Of a DNA stretch of 64,000 nt, positions 56,601 to 64,000 are shown in pieces. Source of the stretch: Hippasteria phrygiana (taxonomy: Eukaryota; Echinodermata; Asteroidea; Valvatida; Goniasteridae); assembly GCA_037893225.1 (NCBI GenBank), contig JAZGUH010000327.1:1-64000 (forward strand). The letters run 5' to 3'. The stretch's first letter is position 1. Each line of letters begins with the position of its first letter. The translations under genes were made by a program, and so were the position numbers. The notes under the pieces were generated by a model that did no database searches, was not told where the DNA came from, and saw only the letters and a program-made list of their open reading frames with translations.

Positions 56601-59600
56601 ATTGGGTACCAGGCAAAATCGACTAGTGGTCGATAAATTGTCGCCACTCGAACTTGCTCATGGCTGCAACCACTACTACGCAAAACAAGTAAGGCCAGGC
56701 ATGCAACTTGGAATTAACAAAAAACGAGGAAATTCCAATCTTTACAAGACTTTGTACAGTGATTTTTCAATTTTCAATGGCATAAGTGTGAAGTGAAAAA
56801 TGAGGAAATCAGCTGATCCGAGGAAAAGTTGCATGCCTGTTTAAAGGCCTACATTGTACGCCCCACTGTGATATCTCGCAGAAATGATGTAAGTTGCTTT
56901 TAAGAATTATTCCCAACATTATGCTACGTTGTACCCTACAACAGAAACAGTTATGCTGAATTTGTTGCATGTGGTAATTGTGTATTACCAACAAAAATAG
57001 GCCACTTTGTGAGATGTATTTCTTGCATTAAAAATTCCTTAAAATAATGTAGACTATTATTTACATGCAGGGGGGGCAGTGTCGCAATTGAGTCATCTTT
57101 GAGTCATTTGACAAATCATTGCTTTCTCCAAGGCAAATTACCCTTAAGTTACATTTCTATGAAGTTAAAAACCATTTTTGTTCCTCAGAAGAGGTTTATG
57201 TTCACGCATTGGTGTGAGAAAAGACCTTTTTTTTTCAAATGACTTTTTAGAGTCTTTTTCAAGGAGGAAATGTTCAACAATTACTCATACCAATATGCGA
57301 ACACACTACAACATAAAATTTGAGTGCAGAGTGAAAGTGTTTTTTAAGTGTAATATGACAGAAAACGATGTGCAAATGACACGAGTTGGAGAAAACTGTG
57401 GTTGTTTGACGATTTATGAGACGAGTTAGAATGAAGGGCCCAAGTTACAGCAGAACTGTAACTAACTAAACCAGTGTCTTTTCAAGCATTTCAAAATGGG
57501 ACCGGTTTTCAAAACTTACGCTTCTTCCGTTTTCTGCTCTTTTTGACGATTTGCGCCGAGGCATTACTCTCCACTGCCTCTGGCTTCTCCGTCTTGCCTC
57601 CCGTCTTCTTCATCTGGCGTGAGGCCAGGGAGAGGGGCGTGGTCTCTAATGAATCCACGTCCACCGAACCCGAGAAGGCTGCCACTGGTGGCAGTTCACG
57701 GCTTAGTCTGAGGTCAGAGGTCAGGATCAAAATCCACCATTTTTTTCATAACTCATCAGGGCTGTAGTCGAGTCCATCACAAGTCCCTGCAAGTCCATCA
57801 CAAACCCTCCAGTCCTAATTCCAATGACAAGCTATTCAAATGAGCTTTGACAAAGGCATTCCTTTGTCATTGTTCATCCAGTTACTTGTGACTGGCTTTA
57901 TGAAAGGACTTGTGACTGGACTTGCAAAATGACTTTGAAAGGACTTGCAGGGACTCGACTACAACCCTGCAACTCATAGCTGCCAACATTTCAAAATTCC
58001 AATCGGTAATCAATTCTACACTACACATATATCATGTATATACTGTTAACTATGATAACAAAAGTTTGTTTGTATACGTTTCTTTTTTCTTTTATTCAAA
58101 TCTGGTTGGTACCCTGTTATATTGATACTCTATTCACTGATTTTGAATGCATGGGAATAATCCTAATATTAATTCCGTATGATGTATTAATCCAGCTTTT
58201 CCGGCAACAATTCATCCTTTTAAATGAAAGGTTTGCGGAAACACCATGTGGAAATATTTCTTAATTGAGAGAATGGTTCTGAAAAGAACCAGAGGTATAA
58301 ACTCGATGTTCCGGTTAGTATGCTCTGACCATCTTCAGAATGCCTAAACTCTAAAGAAAGTAAACCTTAAGTAACCTTAAGATACATCCTCACAGGATGC
58401 AAATTGGCATCTTCTCAGGAGGCATTCTCCTGAATGCATTCTCTCGGAAGGTTGAGTTTATACCTCTGGTTCTTTTCAGAACCATTCTCTCAATTGAGAA
58501 ATATTTCCACAAGGTGTTTCCACAAACCTTTCATTCATTAGTAACTCCGCCATGCAAAGCCTCAAATTTTACTTAACCCTCCCTCTCCAGGAGCCAACTA
58601 CCCCATCTATCAAAACCTATCGAGTGACAGGTTGAGACACACAAGCTGTGGGAGAGGAGAGGATTTGGTTTTTCGATAGGCTGTGATAGTTATGATAGTA
58701 GGAGGGTTAATTCGTCCTTTAACCCTCCTATTCTCAAGGCCAAAATGGAGCCAGCTACCCTATATATCAAAACCTAACAAGGGACAGATTGAAACACACA
58801 CAAACTGTGAGAGTTGGTGTTTAGAGTTTTTGATAGGCTGTGATAGTATAGGAGGGTTAATACAAGGTTTTAAGTGGACTATTTGAAATTCCCAACTTTC
58901 AGGAGTAAATAACAAATGTTTGTATTTTTTTTTTAATTCATAAGAATTACTTATTTTTCGTAATGGTTGGCAGCTCTTATTACTTGCTTAGTACTAACCA
59001 CTGCCAAACACTGACTACCGCACTAATGAGCACTATTTCTTGCACAGAAATTCTGCGCTAGTTCTGTTAAGTACAAAACCTTAGATGTGACGCAACCCAA
59101 CCGAATGAGTCACAAATCACAAGAGCTACATTTGGGTTACACACTTTCAAACTTGACTAGTACAGTAGAAATCAATAGGAACCGTCAAGATCTTCAACCA
59201 GCATAATGCTCACATTCATCAGGACATCAAACTGAGTGATATATTAACAATAAAGGGTCAAGTGTGCTTCTCCAATGCAAGCAAAAAACTAACAGTTCAA
59301 AAATGTCCTTAAAAGAACTCACTTTGTAGGATCTGTGTCACCAAACTGTTTACAATAACTTAAGCAAACCCTTTAAAAAAGGATACTCCTGAGCTCGTTT
59401 GGGGTCAAACTTGGAGTAAGCTGAGATGAGCTGTGCAAGGGTCCTCACATCCTCTGGATTAGCCCTGTCAAGTACATACATGTAGAGAAATACAAATCAA
59501 AACAGGGACTTCATGGTGCAAATGTGCAAAATCTAAAACTAACACGAATTACTGCACAAAATTCCATATGGTTGTCTGAGGGGCACATCTAAGTCGTAAA

Positions 59601-62600
59601 CAGAGACAGTTCACTCGAAGGGTTTGCGAGAGGGGTACTTACTTTCTAAGGTCTTCCAGCATACTAACGGCAGCTTGAGACTTGCCGTGCTTCAACTTGA
59701 AGTTTGTATTCTCCCTCAGGAGGGTGTTCAGCTCACTCTGTTGCCCCTGCAGAAAAAGATATACACAAATCAAAAAGTGCTCATGAATGGGCATGATTTG
59801 TGAGTTGATCTTTTTTCAAAATTCAGTATTAACCTCTTGAATACGGACGACGGCCATAGCTGTGGTTTTGGCCGGTTGTCATCTATTCATGCATTCTTGC
59901 GTGTACTCAATCCATTGTTTGTGTTACGCTAGGCTGCACAAGCCTGCATTGGCATATAGTGGAATGCCGCAATACCAAACACTGCTATACCGAACATTCG
60001 GCTATACCAAACACTGCTATACCGAACATTCGGCTATACCAAACACCTTGGCTCCCAAATTTTGTGTACAAAACTTACCGAACATTGTTGGGAAAAAAAG
60101 ACAACGGATTAACAAAAATGTACCTGGTATTTGGGCTGTTTGTAATTCCCAAACGACCGCAGATTTATGTTGAAGAGTGACAGAGGTGGCTATTATTTCC
60201 CCAAGGAATAGAAGGGAAAATCCAACTGTTGCTTTAGAATTCGGTAAGCTTTGAACATGTAAAAAACGATTCAATGGCCGGCACATGTTCAAAGTCGTCC
60301 TTAACCAGTTCGCGTCGGATGACGTGTATACACGCACTCAGCGAGGCAAGGGTCCAGCGGAAATATCCGTCAGCGACCGGATCGCAGTGAGCGAGGCCAG
60401 GATGTGCTACCCGCAGATAAAGGCCTGAACCCATCTGGCACCCAGGCTCATGAAAAATAATCCCGGCATGAACTGGTTAAGTAACTGCCAGGGCGTGCAG
60501 GGTGACGTGCTGCCAAGATGAATGGACAGTGGTTACGTGTCTCCACATGCGGGTGTGAGAAATGCTACTACACTGACAATGGTCACAAGAGGGTGCCGCT
60601 AATGCTAAAATTTAGAGAAATATGTAGTACAATTGAATAAAACCTTCAAATAAAATAAAAAAGAGGGCACACTTCAAATACGACGCTAGTCTTGGTTCCA
60701 AGACGTCCTTAGCGGTGCGACGTATAGCGCGCACGGCCGGCCGACAGTGCCCTCTAGCTACACACATGTCAAGGCCAAATCGCAAAGAACGTCTTGCTAT
60801 TTCGCTAAGGACGTCTTGGAACCAAGACTAATACGACGCAAGAGGGTGCTATTTAAAAGAACAGACGCCATGTTGAAAAATGGGCATGCGGCAGCTGAAA
60901 ATCGCTACACTGAACAATCGCTATACCGAACAAAATCTGTGGATCCTGCGATGTTCGTTATAGCGGCGTTCCACTAACAGCCGGCCAGAAGGGGTTAAAA
61001 TGTTTGTCTTAAGCCCGGTTCATACTTCATGCGAAGCGAATTTCATGACGTCAACAATTGAAGTTTCATTGTGACGCAGTCCGTTACCTAATAATGAATT
61101 CGCTTCGCATACGCATTCGCATGAAGTATGAACCGGGCTTACTGCATTTCTACCTGCTGCAAAAACATTCATTGGGTTTTAACTGCTGGTTATTTTTATT
61201 CGCAAATGCACAGCAGCCTGGTATGTATACCGGGCCCCAGTAGCCAAAGCGGTTCATTTTAATCCTCCCAAACCAGGTTGGATACCGGTCCAGCCTCTAC
61301 TGGATGGAAGCCTGGCCCGGTTTGGGAGTCCATTGTGTCCAGTTCCTGGGCTGGCAAACTCCTTCTGGACGCAGACAATGGGGTGACTTTAATCGTTAAT
61401 AATCCTCCTTGGGCGAACAAAGGCCTTAGACGTTCTCTCAGTTTCAAAGAGTTTGCCGCTGGACAGATTTGACCGCATAGCGTTCACACTCCAGTGATCA
61501 CCTACACATATTATCAGTCAGTCAATAAACTCTCCATTCTAAACACTCTGGAGGGCCAGGCAGCAGACTTGCAAAGCTCAACCGCAAGTCTATTCATTAG
61601 AGTGGCTTTGAAATACCGACGAGCAGGGGACTTGTAGTGTTCTGGGAGAGGCATAATCTTGGCCTAGGTTCAAACCGGTTTGTTACGAGGTCCGGTATAC
61701 ATACCAGGCAAGAATGGATTTCGGGCCTAATGTATGTATGACCATCCCTTGAAAATGTGCTGTTTGTTTGAAAATCATTGACAAAAATCATTTTGGAGAT
61801 ACAATGTAACAGTGAACCACTGAACCAAATCCCATACTTGTGGACCAAAATATTATCTTCTTTGATCTTCTTACCCCTTCCTGTTTGTACCACTCGACTG
61901 CCTTGTCAAGTACTTGTATGGCTCCCTCTGGATTGTCCAGGTTGGTGTAGAGAGCCACCAGGCTGGACACGATACCAGGCTTGTAGGTGTCGGCATCCAG
62001 CTTCTGCAGTAGGTCACAGGCTTCGCTAACCTTCCCTGGGAATGAGAAGGTGTCATGCCATAACTCACTAAAATTCATAAATGCCTGAAAGAGTTTCAGG
62101 CGGTTCTGATAACATCCTCATTCTTGAAATGCAAGGCAGTTTTCTCATTTCTGACAACGAGTTAATGAGTTATCCACTTCATTTTTGGCCTCATGTTTAT
62201 TTGTAACCGGCTCTGCATAAAGGGCTATTATGTCGCAAAATTTGAAAAATGAATTACATACATAGTTGAATTTGTCACATCCTAAGCTTTACTTTGGTGT
62301 AGGTTTGACCCCTGTGGCATTTTGTGTTCTCGAGATATCGTGACTTTTGTATACTCCTATTTTCAAAGTTAACGGAAGTGAATAGAGATATAGGCCTTTA
62401 AACACAAAAAGTGTTTTATCAATATTTATTTTTTCATCTTTATTCATCAATGTTATTGTTTCTGAAAATAAATTATGAAAATATATATATTTTCAAAGTG
62501 AACAAAGAAACTGGCAGGAGCAGGAGTCGAACCTGCGGCCTCCGGTTCGAATCCCACAGGTTCGAATCCTGCTCCTGCCAGTTTCCTTGTTCACTTTGAA

Positions 62601-63972
62601 AATGTATTCAAATTTACCTAGTCAGTTTCCCTTGTGAATTGTTTGACGAAAAATGTAGATATAATAGTCAACAAACAAAAAAAAATCAGAAAAAAAATCA
62701 ATTATGTCAAGATTTGTTTGCCCGCTTCATATATAACAGCCCTGTGTGTGTTTTCACATAGTGCGACATAGTGCCTGACACAAAGCAGTGAATGGAGTAC
62801 CTCAGTGAAAACAGTGGTACCACTGATACCGTATACTCAATAAAGCTGTGCTCCCTTATCAGTTGACCTATATGGCTCGATAGCTGTTAAGTCTGTAATA
62901 TATGTCCGTCAGAAAAATGGCCATAGAAATAGCACCACTAACATCAGAAAGATTTTCATAAATTGTTAGAAGTATTTAGAGATTTATAAAAAAAAAATTA
63001 TGCAAGTTCGCCCCAAACAAGGCTAAAACCTACAGAGGAAAACAAAATCAAAGATGGAAGAGGTAGGAATTCATATTCCTCTTGCAGCAGGAAAGAATTC
63101 CATAGAGATACAGAACGGGGAAAAGCTGTTGGCATAGCTTTTCATTCTACATCTAGGTACAGCTATAGTTGCAGGAACAGGCAGAAAGCTGAGTTTCATG
63201 GCTTATGTAAAAAAAAAAAAAAAAATCTACACAACCCTGCCTCTGCATACAATCCTGCCCGACGTCCTGTAAATCATTAACTCTATGGATGGATAAATAA
63301 ATAGTACAAGCCTACTAGGGGTGTGCATTTACGGGTAGTAAAAGAACCGGGTATCCGTTAAAGAAACCCAACCCAAAACTTCCAATCCCGGAAGTTGCAA
63401 TAATGCCTTTCTCTGCGATTGAAAAGTCTGATTTCAGACAAAAGTCTGAAAAATCTCATGCCTGTCCAGTAAACATGATCACTACTCCGCCATCACATGT
63501 TCCAGCACGTGCATGCGCCGGCATATCACAAAAGACAGAAGCTTTATACAGTTGTATTTATTGTGGAATGAGGCACGCTATTATGTCTCGTCGAGGCTCT
63601 TTATCCATACCCAGACTACAAAAAAACCACAACCGGTAAATTCCCTTTATTGTCAATTTTCGTGAGCGTCATAAACATGAAATCTGTGCTGGTTTCCCAT
63701 TTGTAGTTGGGTTTTAATTTTGAAAATTCCCGACAAATAACATTCGAAACCTTTCCTTTTTCATTTTCTGGGAAGTTACTATGCGATAATGTAAAGTTGT
63801 ACTGGTACTCGATTCCATAACCTGGAACCGGTTCCTGACATGGAACGGTCGGGTACTCGGGTACCCGGCTCCGATGCACACCCCTAAAGCCTACAGTACC
63901 TTGCATAATGTACAGCTGAGCCAGCGTCAGTTTCACTTGCAGTGAGGCCGTCGGCTTGTTCTTGATGTATTC
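53476..63972 (-). CDS. SRP72: Signal recognition particle subunit SRP72, 3' seven exons
   Basis: Exons in transcript order: 63972-63900, 62035-61875, 59746-59643, 59464-59387, 57707-57520, 55700-55559, 53653-53476. All introns are GT-AG, phases are 1, 0, 2, 2, 1, 2, and the 924 bp encode 307 residues and a stop. The product aligns from end to end with the C-terminal half of vertebrate SRP72 (full length about 670): helical TPR-like repeats, then a basic stretch, the RNA-binding signature DPERWLP, GKGTQGATAG, and a Ser/Pro then Lys-rich tail ending in Trp. SRP72 pairs with SRP68 and binds SRP RNA in the cytosolic particle that targets secretory proteins to the ER. The N-terminal SRP68-binding TPR region lies beyond the window. 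Introns carry many MITEs but no exon is disrupted. Confidence 0.96.
53713..54214 (+). repeat. Dispersed repeat R1, copy 6
   Basis: Starts AAAGGTAGTATGCACGATTG and ends AATCATGTACACTACCTTTA. ACGAAATACCTCACTACACT, GGCCGGCAATCATTTGAA and GAACAGGTCAGTCGAACG are present. It sits in an SRP72 intron, tail to tail with copy 7. A hairpin of TAGTCAAGGCGCACATGGCTACC-type arms (about 53930-54035) is extra to the family. Confidence 0.8.
54214..54667 (-). repeat. Dispersed repeat R1, copy 7, abutting copy 6
   Basis: Minus-strand copy: AAAAGGTAGTATACATTTGC, then GGGGGTTGGTATTTAATAG, TAGTCTGGTTCCCTGACC, GGTCGGCCGACCATG and AATGTTGTATATTACCTTTA. The junction CCTTTAAAAGGTAG is shared with copy 6, so the two meet at a single TTAA. 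Confidence 0.82.
54985..55215 (+). repeat. Dispersed repeat R3 in an SRP72 intron
   Basis: Reverse complement shares CCATTCAACAAAT, ATTCATGCATGAATGAATCA, GGTTGAAAGCGAGGC and GTTTGGCATAG with 29771-29960. No coding content. Confidence 0.7.
55559..55700 (-). CDS. SRP72: SRP72 exon (RNA-binding motif)
   Basis: 142 bp, phase 1 to phase 2, acceptor GCATCTTCCAG, donor GTGAGT. It reads NYDPNVPPDPERWLPIRERS then SYKGKRKPKK and GKGTQGATAGSSE. This is the conserved SRP72 RNA-binding signature. Confidence 0.97.
55906..56220. mobile_element. hAT-like MITE, CAGGGTTCCCAC ends
   Basis: CAGGGTTCCCACAGAAATCT at the left and GACCCGTGGGAACCCTG at the right. CCCAAC directly abuts both ends (55900-55905, 56221-56226). 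TTCCATGAC and CCAGGA words recur near both ends at about 10-bp spacing. This end type is widespread among animals. It lies in an SRP72 intron. Confidence 0.9.
56525..56663. mobile_element. MITE with CGAACTTGCTC arms
   Basis: CCAGGAGCAAGTTCGAGCGG at the left and CCACTCGAACTTGCTCATGG at the right. Inner arms ACCACTAGTCGATTTT and AAAATCGACTAGTGGT are perfect complements. Related fragments at 7006 and near 16550. Confidence 0.83.
57520..57707 (-). CDS. SRP72: SRP72 exon (linker and basic tract)
   Basis: 188 bp, phase 2 to phase 1, acceptor CTGACCTCAG, donor GTAAGT. It reads LSRELPPVAAFSGSVDVDSL, a variable Lys-rich part and KKSRKRKK, corresponding to human LSKHLP..VDVEALE and the poly-Lys run that begins the RNA-binding region. 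Confidence 0.93.
57757..57969. mobile_element. hAT-like MITE M3, uninterrupted copy
   Basis: CAGGGCTGTAGTCGAGTCC at the left and GGACTCGACTACAACCCTG at the right. The flanks TAACTCAT and CAACTCAT match at 7 of 8 bases. AAGTCC and CTTGTGACT words recur inside. It begins about 50 bp upstream of the SRP72 exon at 57520-57707, inside the intron near its acceptor. Confidence 0.9.
58223..58534. mobile_element. Foldback element with ~100-bp arms
   Basis: AATGAAAGGTTTGCGGAAAC at the left pairs with GTTTCCACAAACCTTTCATT at the right. The arms continue through AATTGAGAGAATGGTTCTGA and GAACCAGAGGTATAAACTC for roughly 90-100 bp with few mismatches. Central part about 120 bp. In an SRP72 intron. Confidence 0.87.
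58577..58706. mobile_element. TTAA-flanked MITE (CCCTCC ends), copy 1
   Basis: CCCTCCCTCT at the left and TAGTAGGAGGG at the right, flanked by TTAA (58573-58576, 58707-58710). Interior ATCAAAACCTATCG and TCGATAGGCTGTGATAG. Its twin lies 16 bp away. Confidence 0.88.
58723..58856. mobile_element. TTAA-flanked MITE (CCCTCC ends), copy 2
   Basis: CCCTCCTATT at the left and TATAGGAGGG at the right, flanked by TTAA (58719-58722, 58857-58860). Same orientation and interior (ATCAAAACCTAAC, TTTTTGATAGGCTG) as copy 1, with about 20% differences. Confidence 0.88.
58861..59386. other. SRP72 intron, no feature recognised
   Basis: AT-rich intron sequence between the paired MITEs and the exon at 59387. 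Nothing identified. Confidence 0.5.
59387..59464 (-). CDS. SRP72: SRP72 exon
   Basis: 78 bp, enters and leaves in phase 2; acceptor ACTTGACAG, donor GTATCC, which is weak. It reads ANPEDVRTLAQLISAYSKFD then PKRAQE. TLAQLISAYS is identical to human SRP72. Confidence 0.93.
59643..59746 (-). CDS. SRP72: SRP72 exon
   Basis: 104 bp, phase 0 to phase 2, acceptor CTTTTTCTGCAG, donor GTAAGT. It reads GQQSELNTLLRENTNFKLKH then GKSQAAVSMLEDLRK, matching the NFKLKYGRKKEAISDL segment of human SRP72. Confidence 0.94.
60304..60476. mobile_element. TTAA-flanked MITE with CCAGTTCGCG ends
   Basis: CCAGTTCGCGTCGGATGACG at the left and CCCGGCATGAACTGG at the right, flanked by TTAA (60300-60303, 60477-60480). 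Homologous to 20155-20572 at both ends. In an SRP72 intron. Confidence 0.85.
60687..60830. mobile_element. TAGTC-type MITE, intact, 9-bp TSD
   Basis: TAGTCTTGGTTCCAAGACG at the left and CGTCTTGGAACCAAGACTA at the right, flanked by the exact 9-bp duplication ATACGACGC (60678-60686, 60831-60839). The left end is itself palindromic (CTTGGTTCCAAG). An M1-interrupted copy lies at 20608-20930. Confidence 0.95.
61011..61140. mobile_element. MITE with AAGCCCGGTTCATACTTC ends
   Basis: AAGCCCGGTTCATACTTCAT at the left and ATGAAGTATGAACCGGGCTT at the right. GCGAA/TTCGC words recur inside both arms. T and A flank the ends. In an SRP72 intron. Confidence 0.88.
61141..61874. other. SRP72 intron, no exon recognised
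   Basis: Contains GTATGTATACCGGGCC (61220) and GGTCCGGTATACATACC (61690), inverted over about 470 bp, possibly the ends of another element. The open frames at 61259-61472 do not match SRP72, whose flanking exons join without them. Confidence 0.45.
61875..62035 (-). CDS. SRP72: SRP72 exon (TPR-like)
   Basis: 161 bp, phase 1 to phase 0, acceptor CATTCCCAG, donor GTAAGA. It reads GKVSEACDLLQKL, then KPGIVSSLVALYTN and AIQVLDKAVEWYKQEG, equivalent to the human segment around KPGMVSALVTMY. Confidence 0.95.
62100..62489. other. SRP72 intron, no feature recognised
   Basis: AT-rich intron sequence with nothing identified. Confidence 0.45.
62490..62650. repeat. Head-to-head inverted SINE fragments, second case
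   Basis: CAAAGTGAACAAAGAAACTG with a minus-strand B box meets GGTTCGAATCC and CTGCCAGTTTCC on the plus strand; an extra GGTTCGAATCCCACA lies at the junction. The plus arm continues to CAGTTTCCCTTGTGAATTG and GTTTGACGA, the usual body end. Same plan as 7739-7860. Confidence 0.8.
62651..63307. other. SRP72 intron, no feature recognised
   Basis: AT-rich with A-runs at about 62988 and 63209-63225. A short TTGCAGCAGGAAAGAATTCC stretch is not repeated elsewhere in the window. No exon. Confidence 0.45.
63316..63886. mobile_element. hAT-like MITE M5, exact 8-bp TSD, next to an SRP72 donor
   Basis: TAGGGGTGTGCATTTACGGG at the left and CCGATGCACACCCCTA at the right, flanked by AAGCCTAC at 63308-63315 and 63887-63894. 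571 bp, no transposase. The second copy is 42555-43006. In transcript sense it begins at intron position +14. Confidence 0.95.
63900..63972 (-). CDS. SRP72: SRP72 exon (TPR-like, first in window)
   Basis: 73 bp, acceptor GATGTCATTTCAG, enters in phase 0 and leaves in phase 1 before GTACTG. It reads EYIKNKPTASLQVKLTLAQL then YIMQG. An hAT-like MITE begins 14 bases into the following intron. Confidence 0.93.
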
Positions 63973-64000
63973 CTGAAATGACATCACGTGGAACCAATGA

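Larger units (their letters stand above)
59957..60976. mobile_element. ~1-kb TA-type element hosting two nested MITEs
   Basis: TAGTGGAATGCCGC at the left and GCGGCGTTCCACTA at the right. Near the left end CTATACC(A/G)AACA is repeated about six times, and TATACCGAACA recurs near the right end. It contains the TTAA element at 60304 and the 9-bp-TSD element at 60687. No transposase frame. TA at both ends suggests Tc1/mariner/pogo type. Confidence 0.65.

Noticed and set aside
59957..60060. CRISPR-like short repeats (CTATACC(A/G)AACA)
   Set aside because: Direct tandem copies without spacers at the end of an inverted-repeat transposon; the genome is eukaryotic.
61259..61472. Frames in the SRP72 intron as extra exons
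   Set aside because: The flanking SRP72 exons join in phase and align with human SRP72 without any insert here.

Overview
This is a gene-poor, repeat-rich stretch of an animal nuclear genome. It has split genes with canonical GT-AG introns, tRNA-derived SINEs, non-LTR retrotransposon remnants and dozens of short inverted-repeat DNA transposons (MITEs). Nothing bacterial, viral or organellar is visible. The multi-repeat copper-only SOD protein, a vertebrate-like SRP72, a TTAA-flanked MITE starting AGGGACACATTGC and an excess of the palindrome TAGGCCTA suggest a marine invertebrate deuterostome (echinoderm, hemichordate or lancelet). That placement is inference.

Two protein genes are supported, both on the minus strand and both incomplete at the 5' side. 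(1) Positions 7202-19488: a copper-only superoxide dismutase repeat protein (CSRP-like). A 2.3-kb exon encodes five SOD repeats, three small exons complete a degenerate sixth, and four more encode an unrecognised cysteine-poor region and a hydrophobic C-terminus with a stop codon. All seven junctions keep phase. (2) Positions 53476-63972: the 3' seven exons of SRP72 (about 307 residues, the C-terminal half), running from TPR-like helices through the RNA-binding motif PDPERWLP to a Lys-rich tail ending in Trp. The rest of SRP72 lies beyond base 64000.

Layout: 1-4630 repeats and a LINE fragment; 5219-6292 a 313-bp-period SINE array split by a MITE; 6900-19500 the CSRP-like gene with MITEs and SINEs in its introns; 20150-24870 nested MITEs and a local segmental duplication broken by a LINE; 24890-28980 a decayed Tx1/L1-type retrotransposon that seems to lack its endonuclease region; 28980-53000 intergenic DNA with scattered MITEs, G/C homopolymers and one weak candidate exon (45237-45383); 53476-64000 SRP72 with transposon-filled introns.

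The most unusual feature is a class of terminal-inverted-repeat elements built from short degenerate words repeated about every 10-11 bp. The clearest is 48334-49313, where GAAT words fill the left arm and ATTC words the centre. Several insertions can be resolved to the base by target-site duplications (TSDs of 9, 8, TTAA or TA), and many are nested, so the order of events can be read from the sequence.
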